From assembly GCF_910589235.1 (NCBI RefSeq), contig NC_060977.1, positions 339,001 through 403,000 on the forward strand: a stretch of DNA of 64,000 nt, written 5' to 3'. Source of the DNA: Vespa crabro (Eukaryota; Arthropoda; Insecta; Hymenoptera; Vespidae). Below, piece by piece: positions 49,332 through 61,700 of this stretch; the stretch's first letter is position 1, and each line of letters opens with the position of its first letter. The position numbers were made by a program, and so were the translations under genes. The notes under the pieces are model-generated. The model was not told where the DNA came from. It did no database searches and saw nothing but the letters and a program-made list of their open reading frames with translations.

Positions 49332-52300
49332 TGTTATTCTTGGAAATTACCCAACTAGTCGAAAGCACTTTATGCGAGTGTCTCTCGAACCAATATGACT
49401 GTCGTACTTTGAAATTACCCGACTAGCCGATGGAATTTTATGAGAATGCATCTCGAACCAGTATGACAAGTAGACTTAGAATTATTCCTACTATTCGAGG
49501 AAAAGTTATGCGAGGGCCTCTCGAAACAATGCTGGTTCGGGACTTGAAAATATTTTTACTAGTCATGGGAAAGTAATGTGACAATGCGAGTGTCTTGTTG
49601 AACAATGCAGCGGTAGGACTTGGAAATTTCCCGACTAGCCGGGGGAAAGCTATGAGAGTGGCTAGTTATCGAATGCGGCTGTTGCCTTAAAAATTGCTGT
49701 TGCCTTTTGACTAGTCCAGGGAAAGTATTATGAGTGACCTGTGTACCAATGGGACTCTCGGACATAAAAATATTCCTATTAATCGAGGGAAGGTAATGCG
49801 AATTCCTCCATTAACAATGCTACTGTCGGACCTAGACATATGCCGTCTAGTCGTGGGAAAGTTATGCGCGTGCATCTCGAACCAATATTATTGTTGGGCT
49901 TGTAAATATACCGAGTATTCGTTGGATTATTATACAAGTTCCTCTAGAACCAATACGATTGTCGGACTTATAAATAATCCAACTATTCGAGGAAAAGTTT
50001 TATGAGTAACATGTAATCCAATGCGACTCTCAGGCTAGGAAATAATCCGACCTAGTCGATGGAAAGTTAGTCGAATGCCTCCCGAACCTATGAGCCTGTT
50101 GGACTTGGAAATATTCCGACAAGTCGAGGGAAAGTTATGCGAGTTCCTCTCGAAACAAAGCGACTATCGGACTTGGAAATATTCCGACTACTCGAGAAAC
50201 AGCAATGCGAGTGACTTGTGAGCCTATGCGAATGACGTGACTGGACATATTACGAATAGTCGAGGGAATGTTATCTGAGTGATTCTTGAAACAATGCGGT
50301 TGGCTTTCTTGGAAACAATTCGACTAGTCGAAGGAAAGTTATGTGAGGGCCTCTCAAACCAATACGACTATGGGACTAGGTACTATTCCGCCTAGACTAA
50401 ATAAATTTCTGCCAGTGACAATAAAACCGATGCGATTGCTGGACTTGGAACAACACCGCCTAGACGATAGAAAGTTATGCGAATGCCACTCGATCCAATG
50501 CTTTTGTTGGTCTACGAAACATTCCGATTAGTCGAGGAATAGTTATGCGAGTTACTCTAGAAGCAAAGAGGATTTGGAAATATTTCGAGTGGTCGAGGGA
50601 AAGTTATGCGAGTGCCTCTCAATACAATTCGGTTGTTAGACTTGGAAATATTCCGCCCAGTCGGATAAAGTTATTTGAGTATCTCTCGAACAAATGGAGC
50701 TATCAGATTTGGGAATATTTCGACTAGCCGATGGAAAGTTGTGCGAATTTTTCTGGAACCAATGCGAAGGTCGGTCTTGGAAGCATCCCGATAAGTCGTT
50801 GGAAATTTATCCAAGTGTTTTTCGAACCATTGAATCTTTCGGACTTGAAAATATTACTACTTATCGAGGGAGAGTCATGCAAGTGATTCTAGATGGTCGG
50901 CATGGAAGTATTCCGAATAGACAATGGTAAAATAAGCGTGTGACTCTAGAAAAAATACGATGGTCGGACTTGGAAATATCTGGACTAGTCGAGGCAAAGT
51001 TATTCGAGTGTCTTTTGAACCAATGCGGCTGTCGGATTTGGAGATATTCTGACTAGTCGAAGGAAAGTTATGCGAATGCCACTCGAAACAATGCATCTTT
51101 CGTACTTGGAAATATTACGACTAGTCGGGGGATCGTTATGCAACTGTTTCTCGAAAAAATGCGGATATCGTGCAAAGAAAATCTTACGACTAGTCGATGG
51201 AATGTTATGCGAGTATCTTGCTAACCAATGCGACTGTCGTGCTGGGAATTATTTTGACTAGTCGAGGGAAAGTTATACGAGTGACTTTAGAATCAAAGCG
51301 GCTGTCGGACTTGGAAATATACCAACAATACGAGAGAAGGTTACGAGATTGCATCTCAAATAAAATCGACTTTCGGATGTGGTTTTCATCCGACTAGACG
51401 AGGTAAAGTTGCGCGAGTGCTTCTCTAACTTATGCGACTGTCGCACTTGGAAATATTCCGAATAGTCAAGGTAAAGATTTGCAAGTCCTTCTCGAAGCAA
51501 TACGACTGCAAGTCTGAGAGTTATTTCGACTAGTCTAGTGAAAGTTATGGGAATGCCTCTCGAACCGAAGCGACTGTCGCACCTAGAAATTTTGCGTGTA
51601 GTCTAGCTAAGCTATGCACGTGCCTACCGAACGAAGATGAATGTTAGTCTTGGAAATATTAGGACTGATGGAGGAAAAGTTATGCGAGTGCCTCTAGGAC
51701 CAAAGAGACTGTCGGACCTAGCAATGTTCCGTCTAGTCGGAGAAAATTTGTGCGAGTTCCTTCTCGAAGCAATGCGACTGTCACACTTGGAAGTATTCCG
51801 CCTAGTCGAGAGAATGTTGTAGGCGTGCCTCTAAAACCAATGCGACTGTCGGGCTTAGAAATATTCTGACTAATCGAGCACAAGTTCGGCAAGTGTCTTT
51901 CATAACAATGCTATGTACGGACTTGGAAATATCCCATATAGTCATTGGAAAATTATGCAATTGACTTGTGAACTACTGCGGCTATCGGACTTGGAAATAT
52001 TATGACTAGATGAGGAAGAATTATGCGAGTGCCTCTCATTGCAATGCGATAATCGGACGAAGAAATATTCCGACTATTCGAGGGAATGTTATACGAATGC
52101 TCCCGTAACAATGCAACTTTCGGCCTTGGAAATATTTTGAGTAGGCGAGTGAAAGTTATTCAAGTGCCTGTCAATCCAATGCGACAGTCGAAACTAGAAA
52201 TATACAGACAAGTCAAGGATATTTAATCGAGTGTCTTTCGAACCGATGGGATTGACGGAAGTACTAATATTCCTTCTAGTCGAGGGAAAGTTGTGTTAAT

Positions 52301-54080
52301 GCTTCTCTAAACAATGCGACTGCCAGCTTGGAAATATTTCGATTGGCCGAGTGAAAGTACTGTGAGTGACTTGTGAACCAATACGGCTGCCGGTCTTGGT
52401 ATCATTTCGACTGATCCAGGGTCAGATATGCGAGTACCATTCGAACCAATACGACTGTCGGCCTTAGTTATATTCCGACAATTCGAACGAAAGTTATCCG
52501 GGTGTCTACCGAACTATTTCGCCTGTCAGAGTTGGAAATATTCCGAATAGTCGGTGGAAAGTTATGCGAGCAACTCTCAAATAAATGCGCTTGTCGGACT
52601 TGGAAATTTTTCGACAATTTGCCGGAAAATTATTCGAGGGCCTTTTGAACAAATGCGGCTGTCGGTCTTGGAAATAATCACAATATTCGAGGGAAAGTTA
52701 TGCGAATGCAATTAAGAATTGTACGACTGCTTGACATGGAAATATTCCGACTAGTCGAGAGAAAGTTATACGAGTGATTCTGGAACCAATGCGGCTCTCT
52801 GAATCGGAGATATACCGACTAGTTGAGTGAAGTTGCCTTAGTGCCACTCGAACCAATACGGCTGCCGGACTTGGAAATATTCCGACTAGTCGATGGAAAG
52901 AAGTGTGAGTGTTTATCGAACCAATTAGGCTGGCGGACTTGGAAATATTCGGAATAGTCGAGGGAAAGTTATGCGAGTGATACTAGAACCAATGCGATGG
53001 TCGGAATCAAAATATTCCGAGTAGTCGAAAAATGGTATACGAGTCACACTGGAACCAATGCGACGGTCGGACTTGGAAACTACAATCTCATCGAGGGAAA
53101 CAAATGCGAGTACCTCTCGAAACAATGCGGTTCTCGGACAAGGAAATTTCCTAACAAGTTGGGGGCAAATTATGCGTGTGCTGCTCGAACCAAAGTAACT
53201 GTAGGACTTGGAACCCTTCCGACCAGACGATTGAGAGTTTTGCGAGTGACTTGTGAATCAATGCGACTATCGGAATTGGAATTATGCCGACTAGTCGAGG
53301 GAAAGTTAAACGAGTGCTTGGCGATCCTCTGCGATCGTCAGATATATAAATAATCTAAAGAGTCGAGGAAAAATTTTGCTTGTGCCTCTCGAACAAATGT
53401 GACTCTTGGATTTAGAAATGTTTCCTCAAGTTGAAGGAAATTTGTGCGAGTGCCTCCGGTTCCAATCCGAAAGTCCAAATTGGAAATATTCCGATAAATC
53501 GATGGAAATTTATAGGAGTGACCTTTGAACTAATGCGACTCTCGGATATAGAATTATTTCAGCTAGTCGAGGGAAAGTTAAACGAGTCCTACTCGAACCA
53601 GTGCATCCATCGGATTTGGTAATATTTAGACTTGTCTAGGGAAAGTTTTGCGTCTATATCTAGAACCAACGCCTAAGTCGGACTTGAAAATTTTCCGACT
53701 AGTCGAGAAAAAATTGTACGATTGTATCTCGAACTAATTCAACATATATACCTAGAAATATACAGACTAGACAAGGGAATGTTGTGCGAGTTCCCCACCA
53801 TCCAATGCGACTGTCGGTTTTAGACATATTCCGTCTAGTCGATGGAAAATTGTGCGGGTACCTTTGGAACCAATGCGACTGTCGGATCTAGAAATATTCC
53901 GACTAGACGAGGAAAAGTCATTCTACTGAATTGCGATCCAATAGTACCACCAAACGTGAAAATATTCTGACAAGTCGACGAAAAGTTTCGCGAATGAATT
54001 TCGTACAAATGCGACTGTCGTACTTAGAAATATACCGATTAAATGAGCAAAAGATATGCGAATAACTCTGGAACTAATGC

Positions 54081-54112
54081 GACTGTCGGACTTGGAAATC
54101 TTCCGACTAGTC
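54081..54112 (-). repeat. Representative inverted repeat within a satellite monomer
   Basis: GACTGTCGGA (54081-54090) pairs with TCCGAC-T-AGTC (54102-54112): ten base pairs with one bulged T, and an 11-base loop (CTTGGAAATCT). The same dyad is in the monomer consensus. Confidence 0.75.
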
Positions 54113-54640
54113 AAAGGGGAGTTAAGTGAGACCCTCTCTTAGGGATACGATAGTTGTTCTTAGAAATATTTCGATTAGTCGAAAGAATGTAACGGGAGAG
54201 AATCTCCAACCAGTGCGATTGTCGAATTTTGAATTACCAAATAGTCGGGGGAAAGTTATGCGCAGGTCTCTCGAACCAATGCGTCTATCGGTCTTGCAAA
54301 TATTCCTAGTAGACAAAAAAAAACTAATATAAGTTTATCTCGAATCAAAGTGACTCTGGGATATAGAAATATTCCGCCTATTCTAGGAAATTTTATGTGA
54401 GTAAATTGTGATCCAATAAGACTATCGGACGTGGTAATATTCCGCACAGTCGAGGGAATGTTATGGAAATGACTCTCCAACCAAAGCGACTGTAGGAGCT
54501 AGAAATATTGCGTCTAATCGATGGAAAGATATGCTTGTGCCTCTAGAAGCAATAGGACAGCTTATCCTGAAAATATTTCGACTTTTCGAGGGAAAGTTAT
54601 GGGAATGATTCTCGAAACAAACCAACTGTCGCATATAGAA

Positions 54641-55150
54641 AAATTGTCTCTCCTGGGCTAGTAGATCGATCGGGATTATTCCCGCGACCACTAGCACCGC
54701 GGGCTCCGAGAACGTGTGGTAGGAACTCGCGATTCGGAGAGCGTACCTCCTCTGCTCCGCGGCTATGCGCTTGGGATATTTCTCGTGATGGAGCGCCGCG
54801 GCCCAAACTTCCGCGCCGTACAGCATCACTGCTTAGGCGGCGCGCATGAGTAGTCGCCTTATGCATGGTCGGGGACCGTTGATGTTTGCAATGAGTGTGC
54901 CAAGCGAAGCTACTACATTTGACGCCTTGTCGACTGCCGTAATTTTATGCTCTCTGTAATTGAGTTTGCTATAGAGCATTATTCCTAGGTAGATGACAGC
55001 CGACTTGGTCTGAACTGCCGCGTCTCCTACAGTAAAGCTGTGCAAGGTTTTGATGCGCTTCTTCGTAAGTAGCTCGATCTCTGTCTTCTGGGCTGCTAAG
55101 GACAGCACATAGTCTTCCATCCAGGAGATGACTCTTCGCATGACCTGATT
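54641..55150 (-). mobile_element. R1-clade retrotransposon, copy 4 (ORF2 thumb fragment)
   Basis: A 510-bp fragment matching copy 1 from about 5888 to 6394, the thumb and start of the C-terminal domain. One side abuts inverted satellite; the other passes directly into simple-sequence array. It reads in a single frame with one stop, which makes it the least decayed R1 piece. It lacks the 3' UTR, so it did not arise by simple 5'-truncated retrotransposition at this site. Confidence 0.88.
54645..55141 (-). pseudogene. R1 copy 4 ORF2 fragment
   Basis: Single frame from 55141: MRRVISWMEDYVLSLAAQK, then FTVGDAAVQTKSAVIYLGI, KLNYREHK, NGPRPCIRRLLMRAA, a TAA at about 54835-54833, AVMLYGAEVWAAALHHEKY, RRYALRIASSYHTFSEPAV and AGIIPIDLLAQERQF, then satellite. 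It is homologous to the thumb and following region of the R1-clade ORF2. No RT catalytic motif is included, so it is a fragment without enzymatic function. Confidence 0.87.
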
Positions 55151-57861
55151 AATAATTACGATAGTAATAACAGTAATATTAACTGTAATATTACAGTAAT
55201 ATTAATGATAATAATAATAATAATAATACAAGTAATAATAACTATGATAATAACAATAATAATAACGATAATAATAACAATAAAGATAATAATAATGATA
55301 CTAATAGCGATAATAAAATTGATAATAATCACAATGAAAATGACAATAATATAAACGATAATAATAACGGAAATAAAAACAATAATAATAACGGTAATAA
55401 TAACGAGTACAATAATAGTAATAATTACGATAAAAATAGCGATAATAAAAACGACAAAAATAATGATAATAATAACGATAATGAAGACGATAATAATAAC
55501 GGTAATAATAGCGACACTAATTGCGGTAATAATAACGATAATAACTACAGCAAATATAACGATAATAATAACTGTAATAATGAGGATAATAATAACGGAA
55601 ATAATAACGGAATTAATAATGTTATTAATGTCGTTTATTATAACGGTAACAATAACGGAATCTGTAACGGAAATTATTACCATAATAATATTCATAATAA
55701 TCCTAATAATAATTTTAATAATCATTATAATCATATTAAAAATTATACTAATCAAAGTTATTGTAAAAATGATTATAATTATTATGATGTTCATACTTAA
55801 AATCATATTAATTATAGTAATGATAATAATAATCATAATAATAATAATAATAGTAATAATAATAATCATAATATCCTCGATAATAATGATAATACTTAGA
55901 ATAATTATAATAATAATAATAATCATAATAATAATTATAAAAATCATAATAAACATGATAACCTTCATAATAGTCATAATAATCTTAGTAATCAAAATAA
56001 TCATAATAATAATAATAATAGCTATAATAGTCATAATAACCATAATAATAATCATAGTAATCATAATAACAAAAATAATTACCATATAACTCATTTTAAT
56101 TATGATAAATATCATAGTAATCATTACAGTAATCAAAATAACCATAATAATAATCATAATAATCATAATAATCATCATAATACTAAATATAATAAACTTA
56201 AAAATTATAATATTATTCATAATAACCACAATAAATATCATAATAATACTAATAAAGCTAATTATAATCTTAACAAACATAGTAAATATACTAATCGAAT
56301 TAATAATAATAATTACATTACTAATAATTATAACTATGATAATAATAATCATAATAACCATAACAAGGATAATAATAACAATAATAATCATAAAAACATC
56401 CATGAGAGTCATAATATTAATCATAATAATAATCAAAATAATCATAATAATAGTCATAACATATTATAATGATCATAATGACCATAATAATATCCATAAT
56501 AATCGTAACAATAATCATAATAATCATAATAATCAAAATAATCATAATAATTATCATAATAAAAATAATAATAGTTATAATAATTATAAAAATCACTATA
56601 ATAATCATAATAGTCATAGTAATAATCATAATAGTTTTCTTAATAAACATAATATAAATCTCAATAATCATAATAATAACAATAATCATAACTATCATAA
56701 ATAATATGACATACTTAATAATATTAATAAGAATAATAATCATAATAATCATAATCATAATAATAATGATCATTATTAGAATCATAAAGATTTTACTTTG
56801 CGTAATAATGCTGATAATAATCATAATAATAATCATTATTATCATCAAAATAACCATAAAAATCATAATAATGTTTATAAAAAATATAATAATCATAATA
56901 AATAAAGTAATAATCATAAGAATGATAATAGTTATAATAATAAATATTATAATTATAAAAATGTTGATAATAATAATTATCTGAAAAATAATAATAACCA
57001 TGATAGTAATCGTAATAATCCTAATAATGTTGAAAATAATCATAATTATTGTCATAAAAAATAAAATAACCATGATAATCTTAATAAGAATAGTAATAGT
57101 AATAATAATTATAATAATAAACATAATATTCTTAATAAATATAGTAATAATCATTATAATCATATTTATAATCATAATAATAATAATAATACCTACAATA
57201 ATGATAATAATCAAAATAAACAAAATAATTATCATAAATAATACAATATATAATATTTCTAATGAGTATAATAATACTCATAATAATTTTAATAAACATA
57301 CTAATAATCATGTTAATAATAATCATAACAATAATCATGAAAATAATCATAATAATGACCATAATAATATTAAAAATCTTATTGCTAATCGTAATAATAT
57401 TCACAATAAACATAATTATAATAAAAACCATAATAATGTTCATCAAATTATAATATTCATAATTATAATCATAATAACCAAAATGGTCTTAATAATATTC
57501 ACAATAATGATAATAATAATTATACTAATAATAATTATCATAATAAATATAATAAAAGTAATAATCCTAATGAGAATAATAATAGCCATAATTAATATAA
57601 TAATCACAATAATAATCATAATAATCGTAGCCATAATAATAATGATCCTAATAATAATAACAATGATTATAATAACTATAATAATAATATTAATAATAAT
57701 CACAATAACCATAATGATCATAGTAATATTCATAATGACTATAAAATTCAGATTAATATTCACATTAATAATAATTATAATCATAATTATAACCGTAATT
57801 ACCATAAAAATAATCATAATAATCAATATAATGAATATAAAATCCATAACAATCATAATAT
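55151..57861. repeat. AT-rich simple-sequence array, block 5, AATCATAAT dialect
   Basis: For the first 0.5 kb the array resembles blocks 1-4, with many AACGGTAAT and AACGATAAT words. From about 55690 to 57861 the dominant word is AATCATAAT, CG dinucleotides become rare, and ATT/TTT words are commoner. It is A-rich on the plus strand like the others. It joins R1 copy 4 on the left and inverted satellite on the right. No gene is visible. Confidence 0.93.
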
Positions 57862-58770
57862 TGGACTGTCGGATTTAGAAATACCCCAACGAGTCGTGAG
57901 AAAGTCATGCGAGTGCCTGTCGAAGTAATGCAACTGTCGGACTAGGAAATATTTCGACTAGTGGAGGAAAAGTTATGTGAGCAACTTGTGAATCAATCCA
58001 TCTATCGGACTTGGTAATATTCCTACCAGTCCAAGGAAATTTGCGTGAGTATTTCACGATCCAATGCGACTGTTGTATTTGAAAGATTCCGAAATGTCGA
58101 CGGAAAGTTATGCGTGTGCTCTCAAAACTTATCGACTATCGGATTTTGGAATATAACGCCTAGCCAAGGGAAAGTTATGTGAGTGCCTCGCGAACTAATG
58201 CAGCTGTCGGAACTAATAATATTCCGAAATAGTCGAGGGAAATTTATGCGCGTGCCTTGTGAACCAATGCAACAATCGGACATGGTAACATTCCGACTAG
58301 TCGAGGAATTGTTATAAGAGTGCATCTCTAACCAGTGCGTCTTCCAGTCTTAGAAGTATTCCGTAAGGTCGTGAGGATGTTGTACGCGTACCTCTTGATT
58401 CAGTGCATCTTTCGTTCCTGGAATTATTCCGACTTGTCAAGGGAAATATTGTGCGAGTGCCTCTCTAACCAATGCCACATTCGGAACTGGAAATGTTACC
58501 ACTAGTTGAGGGAAAGTTGTGCAAGTACCTCTTAAGACAATGCGACTGTCAGAACTTGTAATATTCCGATTATTCGATGGAAATTTGTGCGAGTGCCTCT
58601 CGATTCACTGCGACAATCGGACTTAAACGTATTCCGACTAGTCGAGGGAAAGTTATATGAGTGAATCTCGAACCAATGCGACTGTCGGACACAAAAATAT
58701 TCCAACTAGTCGTGGAAAATATATGCTAGATTCTCTACAACCGTTGCGACTGTCGGACTTGGAATTATAT
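57862..58770 (-). repeat. 68-bp satellite array, segment 4 (inverted)
   Basis: About 13 monomers in the same reverse orientation as segment 3. The first bases (GACTGTCGGATTTAGAA, 57864-57880) repeat the last bases of segment 3 (AACTGTCGCATATAGAA, 54624-54640), so the satellite phase continues across the R1-plus-array insertion. Confidence 0.93.
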
Positions 58771-58780
58771 GGGAATTATA
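58761..58780. other. Satellite orientation switch (inverted to forward) with 9-bp repeat
   Basis: GGAATTATA is present at 58761-58769 and again at 58772-58780, exactly where reverse monomer (CTGTCGGACTTGGAA) gives way to forward monomer (AGTCGGAATATTTCC). Such short repeats often mark end-joining or template switching at breakpoints. Confidence 0.85.
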
Positions 58781-61700
58781 AGTCGGAATATTTCCAAGTC
58801 CAACAGCCGCATTGACTCGAGAAGAACTCGTTTAACTTTCTTCCGTCTAGTCGGAATATTTCCAAGTCCGACTATAGCATTGGTTCAAGAGGCATTTGCA
58901 CAACTTTTTTTCGACTAAGCAGAATGTTACCAAGTCCGATAGTCGCATTGGTTCGAGATACACTATCATAATATTCCTGCAAATATACTGAATATTTCTA
59001 TGATCGATAGTCGCAGTGATTCGAGAGGATCTCGCATATATTTCCGTCGACTAGGCGGAGTATTTTCAAATGCGATAGTCGCATTGGTTGGAGATGCACT
59101 CGTATAAGTATCCCTCTGCTAGGCAGAAGATTTTGAAGTATGGAAGTTGTATTGGGTCGAGTGGCACTCTTATAATATTCTCCCGTTAAATCGGTATAAT
59201 TCTAAATGTTACAGCCACGTTGGATTGAGATTGACCCTTATTGCATTCTCTCGATTTGACGGAATTTTTTTAGATTCGACAGTCGCATCGGTTTGAAATT
59301 CACTCGTATAACATTCTCTCGACTAGTCAGTATATGTCCAATTGCGACAGTCGAATTGGAGGGTAGGGAACTCGCATAAAATTCCCCTGGCTAAGCGGAA
59401 AATTCCTAGGTACGAATGTCGCATTACTACGAGAGGCACTGGCATAACTTTTCCTCGATTTATCGGAATCTTTCCCAGTCTGACAGTCACATTAGTTCAT
59501 TAGGTGTTCGAACAACTTTCCCTAGACTAGGCCGAATATTTCCAAGTCAGACAGTCGCCTTGGATCGTGAGTCACTCGCATACACTTCCCACGACCATGG
59601 GGAATAATTCCAAGTCAGTGGCATTGTTTCATGAGCCACTCGCCCAACTTTCACTCAACTAGTGATAATATTTCTTGGTTCGAAAGAGGCACTGGTTGGA
59701 ATTGCACTCGTATAACTTTCTTTCGACTAGTCCTAATGTTTCCTATTCCGGCAGGCGAATTGTTTCGAGATGCACTCACATATCTTTCCCTCGACTACTC
59801 GGAATATTTTCAATTCCGACAGCCGCATTAGATTGAGATGCTCTCGCATAAATCTCTCTTGTCTAGGCGGGATATTTCCATGTCCGACATTCAAATTGGA
59901 TAAAGAAGCACTCGCATAACTTTCCCTCGACTAGTCGGAATGCTTCCAAGTCGAACAGCTGCAGGTGATCGAGAGGCACTTACATAACTCTCCTTCGAAT
60001 AGACAGCATTTTGCCAATTCCGACAGCCGCTAAGATATGTAAGGCATTCTCATAAATTTCTTTCGCCAAGTCTGAAAATTTTCAATCGCTACTATCGCAT
60101 TGGTTCACAAGACACTATCATAACTTTCCTACGATTAGTCGGGATATTTCCAAGACAAACAGCCGCATTGGTTCAAGAGGAACTCGCTTAATTTTTGTTC
60201 GTCTAGTTGGATTATTTACTAGTCCGACTACTGTATTTGTTCAAATGGCAGTTGCATAACTTTCTTCGACTAGTGGAAATATTACCATTCCGACCATTAC
60301 ATTAGTTGTAAAATTACTCAAAAACTTTCCCTCAACTAGTCAGAATATTTCCTAGTCCGACAGCTGCATTGGTTCGAGGATTACTCACATACTTTTCCCT
60401 CAACTATACGGAATATGTCCGAGACCAACAGTCGCATTGGTTCGAGAGGCACTAGCACAACATTCCATCGACTAGTCGGAATATTTCTAGTTCCGAGAGT
60501 CCCATTGATCGAGTGGCACACTCACAGCTTCCCGTAGACTAGTGGGAACATTTCTAGGTGGGACAGTAGCTTTGGTTCGAGAAGCTTTCACATAAATAAT
60601 CCTCGACTAATCGAAATAATTCCATGGCGAAAAGTCGCATGCGAGAAACATTTATCGAACTTTCGCTCGATTAGTTGGAATTCTTCCAAGTCCGAAAGTC
60701 ACATTGGATCGAGAGACACTCGCATAACATTCTCCCGACTAATCAGTTTATCCCAAATTCCGACAGTAGCATCGGTTAGAGAGGTACTCGCATTACTTTC
60801 CCTTGTGTTGTCGGAATATTTCTAAGTGCGACAATCGCATTGCTTCGAGAGACACTCGCCTATCTTTAACTCGACTAGTCGGAAAATTTCTAGGTGTGAT
60901 AGTCTCTTTGGCTCGAAAATCAATCCCATATCTTTCCCACGATTAGCGAGATATTTTCTAGACCGGCAGTCGTATTGCTCCGAGAGGGACTCGCACAATC
61001 TTGCCTTGCCTAGTAGGAATATATCCAAGTGCAACAGTTGCATTGGTACAAGCAACACTCGTAGAACTTTCTCTCAGCTAGTTGGAGTACTTCCAGGTCT
61101 TTCATTCGCATTGGCACTAGAGGCCCTCGCATAACTTTTCATCGATCAGTAGAAATATTTCTACGAGCGAAAGTCGCATTGGTACGAGAGGCATTCCCAT
61201 AACTTCCTTTGGATTGGGTGGAATATGATACGATTGTCACTTGCATAACGTCCCTTCGACTAGTCGGAATATTTCCAAGTTTGATAATTTTAAAGCTTCG
61301 AAAGACCCTTACATAACTTTTCCTCTAATAGCCAGAAAATTTCCAAGTACGATGGCTGCATTGTTTCGAGAGACCCTCGCATAACTTTGACATGACTATT
61401 CATTTTATTTCATAGTTCAACAACCGCATTGATTCGAGAGGCATCCGCATAATTTTCCCTCGACTAGCCGGAATATTTTCAAGGCTGATAGCTGAATTGG
61501 TCCGGGAGACACTCGTATAAGTTCTTCGCCTAGTTGCAATATTTCCTAGCCCGCTAGGCGCATTGGTTGCATAGGCTCTCGCGTAACCTCTTCTATACTA
61601 GTCGGTATATTTCCTAGTAGACCCGTCGATCGTATTGGATCCAGAGACACTCGCATATCTCTTACTCGACTATTCGGAATATTTCCATGCTTGTCCTTCG

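Larger units (their letters stand above)
46297..54640 (-). repeat. 68-bp satellite array, segment 3 (inverted)
   Basis: About 120 monomers in reverse orientation, with landmarks AGGGAAAGTTATG, CGAGTGCCTCTCGAA, CCAATGCGACTGTCGGA, GGAAATATT and CCGACTAGTCG. Divergence looks similar to the forward segments. A small triplication (AACAATTGCATCT-type) lies at about 49293-49331. No gene is visible. Confidence 0.95.

Noticed and set aside
30569..54640. Dozens of 60-125-codon frames on both strands in the satellite
   Set aside because: Each is a translation of 68-bp monomers in rotating frames, and stops recur in TAG of CTAGTC and TAA of CATAAC. The same peptide words reappear in unrelated frames.
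55151..57861. Block 5 array as a simple inversion of blocks 1-4
   Set aside because: Inverting an AACGATAAT array would make the plus strand T-rich. Block 5 is A-rich on the plus strand and has a different word, AATCATAAT.
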